Positions 56,899 through 64,000 of a stretch of DNA of 64,000 nucleotides are shown here, in pieces (position 1 is the stretch's first letter; every line of letters starts with the position of its first letter). The notes under the pieces were generated by a model, which saw only the letters and a program-made list of their open reading frames with translations, did not search any database and was not told the DNA's origin. This DNA comes from Gautieria morchelliformis. Its lineage: Eukaryota; Basidiomycota; Agaricomycetes; Gomphales; Gomphaceae. The translations under genes and the position numbers were made by a program. Where the stretch lies: NCBI GenBank assembly GCA_015179125.1, contig WHVA01000274.1, positions 84,603-148,602 on the forward strand. The letters are read 5' to 3'.

Positions 56899-58073
56899 AT
56901 GAGCTCCCTTCCAGACTTCTCAAAAATGACCAGCGCTCAGTTGAGGGAGCACTTTGCTAACGTTCTTGCCGAGAAGGAGCTCGCGGAAAAGCGTGAGGCC
57001 GAGGAGGCGGCTCGGAAAGAGAAGGAACGACTAGAGGAGGTGCGCAGGGAAAAGGAGCGCAGGGAACAGGAGGAACGCGAACGCCTGGAACGCGAGCGCG
57101 AACTTGAGCGCATCGAGTGCGAACGCGAGGAGAGGGAGGCCGAAGAAGCTGCAGAGAAACTTGCGGAGGAGCAAGCGGCTGCGGAAAAAGCCAACGCGGA
57201 GAAGGCGGAGGGAGATCGCGAGTCGCAGAAAGTAAGTGATTCTTGTCCTCGACAGTATGTGGTTTACCATCGGAACAGGAAAAGGCTGCGGACGCGGATC
57301 AGGAGTCCGAGCGGAGTGGGCCTCCGTCAGAAACGGCGCCGGAAGAAACCCCAAGGCCAATCGACAAAGGCAAAGGGAAGGCGACGGCGGAATGGCGGGT
57401 TGCGCAGGAGGAGAAACAGCGCCGGAAGGAGAGGGCCAAGAGGGCGGCTCCGGAAGAAGACGGCACATCGCAGCCTAGCTGCGATGCCTGTCTCGAGAGG
57501 GGCCTTCCGTGCGTGTGGGACCTGGCGGGAAAGGCCACGGCCTGTAACCGCTGCAAGGACGCAAAGCGGGCTTGCGTGGTCGACGGGTTTAAGGCCCGGG
57601 TGACGGCCAAGCGGAGGAAAACCGGAGGATCGGAAGTAGGCTCGGAAAAGCCTACTCAGGGTGCGCGGAAACCCTTGTCCAGGGCTGCCAAGGCGAGGGG
57701 AGTCCAAGATGGGCCGGAGGCGAGCGGAAGCGGGACGACGCGGGGGGAGCAGGTGGCGGATCCTCTGGCGGATATCGCCAGGTCGCTCCGCGGGCTGCTT
57801 CGACAGGGGGAGCAGGTGTTGCAGATGCAACACCACTTCTACCTGGCAGTCGCGGATCGCCTTGGTGCGTACGAGGACCAGTTCGACCGCATCATTGCGG
57901 AACTGAGGTGGACGCAGGAGGGGGTCGACTCGGAGGTGGAGGCGGAAGTGTCTGAGGGCGAGGTTCAAGCCGTGCGGAGGTTTGCGGAGGAGTATGGGCG
58001 GAACGGAAACGCGGAGGATCCGGAGGCGGAAGACTGGGCGGGATTTGGTGAGGACACAATGGAGGATGACTAG
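56899..58073 (+). CDS. G3 cargo gene: coiled-coil Zn2Cys6-like protein, two exons, 375 aa
   Basis: Exon 1 56899-57231 and exon 2 57279-58073 join in frame through a 47-bp intron (GTAAGT..GGAACAG). Residues 1-111 form a highly charged coiled coil (EREREERE-type repeats). Residues 179-210 contain C-x2-C-x6-C-x10-C-x2-C-x6-C (CDACLERGLPCVW..ACNRCKDAKRAC), the spacing of fungal Zn2Cys6 DNA-binding clusters. A Lys/Arg-rich stretch AKRRK follows, then a helical region (GLLRQGEQVLQMQHHFYLAVADRLGAYEDQFDRII) and an acidic tail to EDTMEDD. It runs antisense to the element and converges with pol (stops 130 bp apart). It could be a transcription factor, a chromatin-targeting factor or a nucleic-acid-binding accessory. 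Related cluster proteins are common as hypothetical proteins in mushrooms. The frame is intact. Confidence 0.72.
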
Positions 58074-58203
58074 GAGTCGGAATATCATGTAGAATAGATT
58101 TCTTGGAACGTCGGAATTAGAGTATCGGAATATTAATCGGATTTTGACAAATGACTTGAGAACTGTAAGAATCAATGGGCGTCGGAAATGAGGTCGGAAA
58201 TGA

Positions 58204-61200
58204 CTAGGGCGCGGAAATGGGGCCAGGCTTGTCAGGATATGACTTGTGGAAATCAGAGACGAGATCAGAGGCGTGGTCAAGTTCCGTGGCGGAAATCCAC
58301 GAGGTCTCTTCGTCAGTGTTTTCATAGCCTGCCCACTTGACTAGGTACTGGAGTTGGCAGCGGTATCTTCTGTCGAGCTTGGAGTTGAGAATTTCCGAAA
58401 TCTCATATTCCGGTTCTCCGTCAATGACGACTGGCGGAGGCGGAGGTTGTTCTCGATTCGGAATTGTATTCGGAACTGCGGGTTCAAGCATGGAGACATG
58501 GAATACCGGATGTACTGCGCGCATAGTGTCAGGAAGTCTGAGGGTGAAAGAACGGCTGCCGGCCTTAGCGATGATCTCGTAAGGACCGAGGTATTTCTCA
58601 GAGAGCTTCTTCGAGGGGCGAGTGGTGCGGAAGTTTTCAGCTTTGACAAAGGCTTTGTCGCCTATCTCGAATGCCGGTTGCGGAAGGCGTTTCCGATCGG
58701 CGGAAGTTTGGTATCTCTTCTGGGCAGCGGTAATGTTCTCTCGGAGGTGCTGGTGAAGGTCGTCAAGTTCCACAACGAAATCTCGGGCTCTTGCAGAGGC
58801 GAGGTCGCGTTCGGGGTGGATGGCGAGATTCGGGTGGTAGCCCTTGTTGGCATAAAAGGGTGAAATTCCGGTGGTAGCGGAAGGCGCGTTGTTGTAGGCA
58901 AATTCCGCGAGTGGAAGAAGGTCGGACCAATTGCTATGTTGGTAGTTGCAATAGACGCGGAGATACTGCTCAAGGGTCTGATTAGTACGTTCCGTTTGTC
59001 CGTCTCCTTCGGGATGATAACCGGAAGTGAAGTGGAGCTTCATGTCGAGAGCCTTTCCGAGGGTGCGGAAAAAGGATGACACGAATTCGGATCCACGGTC
59101 GGAAGTGACATGGGAAGGTATTCCGTGCTTGGAAAAGACGTGGAGCACAAAGAGCTGTGCGAGCTGGGCGGAAGTTATGGTGTCATAGGTTGGAATAAAG
59201 ATGGACTGCTTTGTGAGGCGGTCAACGATCACTAGAATGGTATCATAGCCGGATGACTTAGGAAGTTTCTCAATGAAATCCATGGATATCGAATTCCACG
59301 GTTGTTCCGGGATCGGGAGTTGCTTCAGGAGGCCGTAGGGTTTGTGACGTTGAGGCTTGGCTCGCATACAGGTGGTGCATGACTTGCAGTAGTCTTGGAC
59401 CATCGTGCGGAGGAGAGGCCAAGTATAGGTACGTCGGATTATGTCGAGGGTCTTGTTCTGGCCTTGGTGTCCTGAGAGCGGATGATCGTGGCTTTGCTGG
59501 AGTACGCGAAGTCGTAGATCGTTGTTGTCCGGAACGTAAATCCGGGACTTGTACCGGAGAAATCCGTCGGAATCGAGGGACCATCCAGGACTGGTGGGGT
59601 CATCGAGGTGGGTTGCGGAGGTGGGGTCGGAACGGAGTGCGGAACGGATGTCGGAATGGAGAGACTCGGTGTCCATAATAATTGAGGCGCGGAGTAGTGG
59701 AAACTGCAATGCTGTGGCACGCAGGGACGATGCCAGTTGCTCAGTGGAGAATACTGGGCGGAAATTGTGCGGATTAACGCTGGCATAGTCGCTACTTCCC
59801 TCTTTTGGGTAGACGTCCCAACGTCTAGTGAGCGCGTCGGGTTTTGCTCCGAGCTTTCCGGGGCGGAAGCGGATTACCATATTGAACTGTGAGAGATATT
59901 CAGACCAGCGGACTTGACGGCGAGTCAAAATCTTAGTGGTTGCAAAATACTCAAGGTTCTTATGATCCGTTACAACGTCGATCGGATAAGTTGGACCTTC
60001 GAGGTAGTGTCTCCAGATTTTGAAGGCTTCGAAAATCGCAAGTAGTTCCTTATCGTGGACGTCGTAGTTGAGTTCCGGGGCGGAAAAGGTGCGGGAATGA
60101 AAGGCGATCGGATGAATTTCTCCGTCGTCGGGTGAAATGATGGAAAGAATGGCGGCTAGCGCGTAGTCAGAAGCGTCGGTTTCGAGTACAAGTTGGGCAT
60201 CAGGAATCCAGAAACCGAGTATGGGAGCCGTGGTGAAAGCCGATTTGAGAGCTTCAAATGCGGAACGGCATTCCGGTGTGAAATTCCATGGGGCACTCTT
60301 CCTGGTGAGACGCGTGAGCGGAACAGTAATGTCGGAAAAATTATAAATGAAACGCCGGTAAAAGTTGGCGAAGCCAAGGAAGGACTGCACATCCTTAACA
60401 CGTCGGGGTTCCGGCCATTCTTGAATTGCCTTGACCTTGTCCTCTGCCATGGTAAGACCTGTAGGAGAGAGGATGTAGCCGAGGTATTCGACCGTGTCGC
60501 GATGCCATTCGCATTTCTCTGCTTTTGCGTAGAGATGATGTTTGCGTAGTCGGCGGAGTACTTCGCGGACATGTTCCCGATGTTCTTCCGGTGTGTCGGA
60601 ATAGATGAGGATGTCGTCAATGTAGACTAGAACGCATACGTCGAGGAGGTCGGAAAATACGTCGTTCATGAATCGCTGAAAAGCGGCGGGAGCGTTGGTT
60701 AGACCAAATGGCATGACAGTCCACTCAAAGGCACCGTAGCGGGTGCGGAAGGTGGTTTTCCACTCGTCACCTTCCCGGATGCGGACAAGGTGATAAGCGT
60801 GCCGGAGGTCAATTTTGGTGTAGATCTTCGCCCTGCGGGGGGTGTCGAGTAAGTCGGAAATGCGCGGAAGCGGATACTTGTCCTTTTTAGTGAGGGCATT
60901 GAGTCCGCGGAAATCGACGCAGAGGCGGAGAGATCCATCCTTCTTCTTGACGAAGAGGACCGGAGCGCCGTGCGGAGACAGCGAAGGGCGGATAAAGCCC
61001 ATGTTGAGATGTTCATCGACGAACTCTCGGAGAGTCAGGAGTTCACTTTGCGAAAGGGAGTAGATCGGTCCAAGGGGCGGAGATGCTCCTTCTTCCAGAT
61101 CTATCTTCAAGTCGTAAGGTCGATGTTCAGCAGGTTTGTCGGCTTTGGCCTTATTGAACACGTCCGGGAAGTCACGATATTCTTCCGGAACTGAGCTCAT

Positions 61201-61917
61201 GTCGACCTGAGCGGAAGTCGAGGCGGAACGAGCCTTGACTGAAGCCGAATCGGAGAGGTGAAGCTGGAAAACGGTCGTATCATCTTGCCGTTGCAATACG
61301 CGGAAAGCGGTGGCGGAAACGAGCGCAATTCGGGGGGCTTCGAGGGGCGGAGGTGCTAAAGCGGGACCGGAGTGCGGAACTGAATCCACGAGCGGAGTTG
61401 CGGAAGAGGCCTGAGCCATCTTTGCGGACGACGTCGGAATAGACGGAGGTTGATCCGGGGTACGGAACTGTATTTGACCCAATGCCCAGTTAATCGACGG
61501 ATTATATCGGGTGAGCCAATTGTGTCCTAGTACAACGGAACAGCTAGCATCTAGCGGAGTAACGTAAAACGTAACTTCATGGTTGTCCCCAGTAGCGAAA
61601 CGGATAGACAGATCCACAACTTGGGAAATTCCCGTGTTGGAAGACCCGTCGAAAAGGCGGAGCGGAATAGTCGGAATCTTGCGGGTCGGAAGTTTATGTT
61701 TCAAAACAAAGTCGGAATCGAGGAAACAATGAGTCGAACCGGAGTCGACCAATGCTGTAAACGGGGGTGCGGAAATGGTGTCGGAAGTGAGCGGAACAGA
61801 GAGAGAGTCGGAGGACGAAAGAGCGGATGCGTTGAGTTTAACCTCGTTTGTCGCACGAATGGGGTCAACACAGCCCTCAGCTCGTGCGGAGGCCGGAGGA
61901 CTGCTGACTATTTTTTT
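58204..61917 (-). CDS. pol: G3 pol: intact PR-RT-RNaseH-IN-chromodomain
   Basis: Entered by -1 shift at the A7 heptamer; about 55 codons precede the first Met at 61752, then 1182 residues. Numbered from that Met: protease VDSGSTHCFLD (2-12); RT with FVKKKDGSLRLCVDFR, PFGLTNAPAAFQ and YIDD (377-380); RNase H ETDAS (524-528), HDKEL (Glu569), TDHKNL (Asp596); integrase zinc residues His755 or His757, His762, Cys792, Cys795 and DDE residues Asp825, Asp885 and Glu921 (exactly 35 apart, as expected); GPY/F-like LGPYEI; chromodomain 1114-1168 (EYEISEILNSK..YLVKWAGYE), which tethers integration to modified chromatin. All catalytic residues are present with no stops. Confidence 0.95.
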   Translation of the reverse strand, partial: KKIVSSPPASARAEGCVDPIRATNEVKLNASALSSSDSLSVPLTSDTISAPPFTALVDSGSTHCFLDSDFVLKHKLPTRKIPTIPLRLFDGSSNTGISQVVDLSIRFATGDNHEVTFYVTPLDASCSVVLGHNWLTRYNPSINWALGQIQFRTPDQPPSIPTSSAKMAQASSATPLVDSVPHSGPALAPPPLEAPRIALVSATAFRVLQRQDDTTVFQLHLSDSASVKARSASTSAQVDMSSVPEEYRDFPDVFNKAKADKPAEHRPYDLKIDLEEGASPPLGPIYSLSQSELLTLREFVDEHLNMGFIRPSLSPHGAPVLFVKKKDGSLRLCVDFRGLNALTKKDKYPLPRISDLLDTPRRAKIYTKIDLRHAYHLVRIREGDEWKTTFRTRYGAFEWTVMPFGLTNAPAAFQRFMNDVFSDLLDVCVLVYIDDILIYSDTPEEHREHVREVLRRLRKHHLYAKAEKCEWHRDTVEYLGYILSPTGLTMAEDKVKAIQEWPEPRRVKDVQSFLGFANFYRRFIYNFSDITVPLTRLTRKSAPWNFTPECRSAFEALKSAFTTAPILGFWIPDAQLVLETDASDYALAAILSIISPDDGEIHPIAFHSRTFSAPELNYDVHDKELLAIFEAFKIWRHYLEGPTYPIDVVTDHKNLEYFATTKILTRRQVRWSEYLSQFNMVIRFRPGKLGAKPDALTRRWDVYPKEGSSDYASVNPHNFRPVFSTEQLASSLRATALQFPLLRASIIMDTESLHSDIRSALRSDPTSATHLDDPTSPGWSLDSDGFLRYKSRIYVPDNNDLRLRVLQQSHDHPLSGHQGQNKTLDIIRRTYTWPLLRTMVQDYCKSCTTCMRAKPQRHKPYGLLKQLPIPEQPWNSISMDFIEKLPKSSGYDTILVIVDRLTKQSIFIPTYDTITSAQLAQLFVLHVFSKHGIPSHVTSDRGSEFVSSFFRTLGKALDMKLHFTSGYHPEGDGQTERTNQTLEQYLRVYCNYQHSNWSDLLPLAEFAYNNAPSATTGISPFYANKGYHPNLAIHPERDLASARARDFVVELDDLHQHLRENITAAQKRYQTSADRKRLPQPAFEIGDKAFVKAENFRTTRPSKKLSEKYLGPYEIIAKAGSRSFTLRLPDTMRAVHPVFHVSMLEPAVPNTIPNREQPPPPPVVIDGEPEYEISEILNSKLDRRYRCQLQYLVKWAGYENTDEETSWISATELDHASDLVSDFHKSYPDKPGPISAP

Positions 61918-63338
61918 GAATCCGCAGCGGGAACCGCTTCGGATTTCTCTTCCGTCTTTGCTGCGCGGCCTTTGGCCTTAGCAGCGGAGGCGGAAGCGCG
62001 AGTGCAGTCGCGAGCGACGTGACCTCCTTTGCCGCAGAAGAGGCAAAGGTTGTTGTCCATGCGACGCTGGCGTTCTACAGGGGTTAGTTTCCCGTCTTTC
62101 CCAAGTTTGTCGGAAAGATCCGGGGTGCTCTTCCGGGCATTGGTGTTAGAACCAGAGGCCTGGTTGTTCCGAGGGGTGTTGTTGTTGTTCCGGTTGCCGG
62201 AGTTGGATCCGGAACTGTTGTTGCTGTTATTGTTTCCGGAGTTGGTGTTTCCGGAATTAGTCTTCTTCTTGTCTTTATCAGACTTCTTGTCGGAAGACTT
62301 GTCGTTCTTGCTCTGGGTGGAAGTTTCGCGAGCGATCTCGGAATGTCTTTCCCAGTAGCGTGAATCGATGGATTGAGCAAGGTTGCGGAGGTCGGTAAGG
62401 GTGGCGGGTTTTCCGACGCGGGCAATTTCATCCTTGATGCGGGATGGCAAGCCCATGTAAAACTGGCGTCGGAGTGCGGCTTCTCCCCATTGGACTCGAG
62501 GAGCGAGCTGCTGAAACGTGACGATATATTTAGCTATCTTATGAGTGTCTTTCATGCGAAGCTTATCGAGTTCATTTTCCGCATCGGCTTCCATATCAAA
62601 TGGTCCGAAGTTGCTGCGGAGTTCGGAAATGAAATTGGGGTAATCGTCGGCCCAGTCGACGAGAGCGAACGGATCCATGAGGGCGGGTTCGAAATAGTCG
62701 AGCGCCGTGCCTCGGAGATAGGAAAGGGCATAATTGACCTTTCGTTCGTCGTCGGGAAAGGCGTCGGGACGATCACGGAAATTGAGTTGAAGCTGAACCA
62801 GAAATGGCTGGAGCTTCTTGGGGTCGGAACCGTCGAACTGATCTGGTTCGCGGACCTTTGTCTTGGGGCGTGGTGGTGCTTGGGCCGGGCGCTGGAGTTG
62901 TCCGGCTAGCATGGCGATGGCTTGTGCAAGATCCGGAACTGGCGCGGGCGGAACTGGGTTGGCGGGAATCTGAGGTGGGATTGGAGGTGGAGGACCGCCT
63001 GGGGGACCGCCGGGTGGGCCGCCATGAGGGCCGCCTGGAGGGCCGCCTGGAGGTGGTCCTGGTGGAGGTGGTGGTGGTGGAGCTGGGCGTCGGAATGACG
63101 CTGCTGTTTGTTCGCCGCTGCTACTCGTCGAATTTCCGTCGTAGTCGGGATTTCCGTCGGGATTAGCGTCGGGAACTTCTTCGAATCGTTGCGGAAAAGC
63201 ATCGGAAAGCTCATCGTCGGCACGAGAGCTGCTGGAGGGTTCCGCGTGCCTTGGTGCTGCGGATCTAAGACTGCCAAAATAAGAGAGAGCTTCGACAGCT
63301 CCTGCTCGAGCTGAAGTAGCTGTGGTACGAGGAGGCAT
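61908..63338 (-). CDS. gag: G3 gag, 476 aa
   Basis: Starts MPPRTTATSARAGAVEALSYF, 34 bp after the 5' LTR. A Pro/Gly-rich linker (residues 85-135) precedes a Ty3/Gypsy capsid region (VREPDQFDGSDPKKLQPFL, KVNYALSYLRGTALDYFEP, ELRSNFGPFD), an Asn/Ser-rich spacer, and a single CCHC zinc knuckle, CLFCGKGGHVARDC. Ends SKK then TAG (61910-61908) immediately after the slippery A7. Frame intact. Plus-strand ORFs here are shadows. Confidence 0.93.
   Translation of the reverse strand: MPPRTTATSARAGAVEALSYFGSLRSAAPRHAEPSSSSRADDELSDAFPQRFEEVPDANPDGNPDYDGNSTSSSGEQTAASFRRPAPPPPPPPGPPPGGPPGGPHGGPPGGPPGGPPPPIPPQIPANPVPPAPVPDLAQAIAMLAGQLQRPAQAPPRPKTKVREPDQFDGSDPKKLQPFLVQLQLNFRDRPDAFPDDERKVNYALSYLRGTALDYFEPALMDPFALVDWADDYPNFISELRSNFGPFDMEADAENELDKLRMKDTHKIAKYIVTFQQLAPRVQWGEAALRRQFYMGLPSRIKDEIARVGKPATLTDLRNLAQSIDSRYWERHSEIARETSTQSKNDKSSDKKSDKDKKKTNSGNTNSGNNNSNNSSGSNSGNRNNNNTPRNNQASGSNTNARKSTPDLSDKLGKDGKLTPVERQRRMDNNLCLFCGKGGHVARDCTRASASAAKAKGRAAKTEEKSEAVPAADSKK
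61911..61917 (-). promoter_or_regulatory. G3 -1 ribosomal frameshift heptamer
   Basis: Minus-strand A AAA AAA followed directly by the gag stop TAG. It is in the X XXY YYZ phase of the gag frame; a -1 slip enters an open frame (KKIVSSPPASAR..) that runs into protease. The arrangement is the same as in G1. Confidence 0.8.
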
Positions 63339-63371
63339 AGTGATAGTTATCGGGTGGGAATCAGATAATAC

Positions 63372-64000
63372 TGTTACGTATCGAGATTTCCACTAAGTCG
63401 GAACTGGAAAGGACAGCGGCTTCAACTTATAGGTTGCGCCCCCAATGAACTATCGTCCTAGGTATTTCGGAAATGAGTCGGAAGTCGGAAAGTACTGGAC
63501 CAGAGGTTTGGTCGGAACTTGTGTCGGAACTGAGGCGGAAAGCGGAAGACGGAAGGCTGAGAGAGAGACTGAGATCTTGCTAGACTCGCTGTGCTAAGAA
63601 CAGGAGATGGAGCTAAGGAAATCAAGTATCGAAGGTGATTATCTGATTGCAGAATAACAGACATACATGAGGGGGTTTTATACAAAGCGCAGAGCAACAA
63701 GTAATGGTGTTGTACTAACAAATTCCGGAGGAAGCGGAAGTCGAGTACAATGTGTGGGAACTAACTAATTGGGAACAATGGGACTACAAGGGGGGTTCAG
63801 GGTAAGGTAGAACAATGGCAAAGAACAAGGGGTCGGGAAAACATATCTGACAACAAACTACAAGGGTGACCGGATATATGGTTTTGATGGATGGCGAGGT
63901 GGGTCCGGTGGGTCCGAGTAATCGAGTCGAAAGAACAAGGGAAATGTACAAGGGGCGGAATGTCGGAAATGTCGGAGGGGCGGAATGTGTTGCGGAAATT
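63372..64000 (-). repeat. G3 5' LTR, truncated by the window end
   Basis: TGTTACGTATCG.. to the last base. Matches 56026 onward with one indel (run of A near 63717). About 122 bp should lie beyond 64000, including most of the 29-bp tandem. Its TATA box is at 63683-63676 (minus strand). Confidence 0.92.

Larger units (their letters stand above)
56026..64000 (-). mobile_element. G3: Gypsy chromovirus with antisense cargo gene; 5' LTR runs off the window
   Basis: The 3' LTR is 56026-56776 and the 5' LTR begins at 63372 and continues past the end. Between them on the minus strand are gag, a frameshift site and an intact pol. On the plus strand between pol and the 3' LTR lies a spliced gene. The polypurine tract (minus AGAAGGGAGA) abuts the 3' LTR. 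TCATC at 56021-56025 is the expected left target-site duplication. The LTRs differ by about one indel over the 629 bp visible, and no coding damage was found, so the element may be active. Confidence 0.93.

Noticed and set aside
61579-62909. Plus-strand ORFs of 109-178 codons opposite G3 gag
   Set aside because: Shadows of the intact gag and pol frames on the minus strand; no motif and no introns, unlike the genuine antisense gene at 56899.

Overview
The window looks like a transposon-dense, gene-poor stretch of an agaricomycete (mushroom-forming basidiomycete) genome. This rests on many 45-66 bp GT..AG introns, a DUF6533-type membrane protein gene (a family known from Agaricomycotina), a 21-exon MFS transporter, chromodomain Gypsy elements, a Helitron with basidiomycete-style Rep/helicase, and a Zn2Cys6-like gene inside a retrotransposon. 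The species cannot be told from the sequence.

Layout. 0-4.1 kb: Gypsy-type LTR remnant, broken Copia pol with its 3' LTR, which sits inside a broken LINE. 4.2-9.0 kb: one LTR-like repeat family (A), as a minus-strand copy split by a 906-bp terminal-inverted-repeat element and as an internally amplified plus-strand copy (X-Y-X-Y-Z-Z). 10-12.9 kb: dispersed repeats B and C and a decayed cytochrome P450 piece between inverted arms. 12.9-19.5 kb: Gypsy element G1 (minus strand, target-site duplication GATGA, near-identical LTRs) with an extra ORF in the env position. 20.7-29.4 kb: a decayed Helitron (plus strand) split by a 2.7-kb non-autonomous LTR element with identical 190-bp LTRs. 31-44 kb: the host-gene island. 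It holds inverted repeats, a DUF6533 gene, a small spliced gene, a duplicated DUF6533 tail, GNAT and patatin-like remnants and an intact MFS transporter. 44.8-64 kb: an old minus-strand LINE repeatedly split by later insertions, including chromovirus G2 (48.6-55.0 kb, TSD GTCAC, decayed) and chromovirus G3 (56.0 to beyond 64.0 kb, intact).

How parts work together. G3 is the only autonomous element that reads as potentially active. It has gag, a canonical -1 frameshift site, an unbroken PR-RT-RNaseH-IN-chromodomain pol, and a spliced gene running antisense to pol between pol and the 3' LTR. That gene encodes a coiled-coil, Zn2Cys6-like protein and is the best candidate here for something under-described. 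G1 has the same kind of -1 frameshift site and its own cargo ORF in the corresponding place, with a TATA-like box. Older elements (Helitron, G2, Copia, LINE, P450) carry stops mainly as TGA at former CGA, suggesting CpG-directed C-to-T decay, while G3 carries none.

No tRNA, rRNA, CRISPR or bacterial-type features were seen. All identifications are from reading the sequence by eye; no database search was possible.
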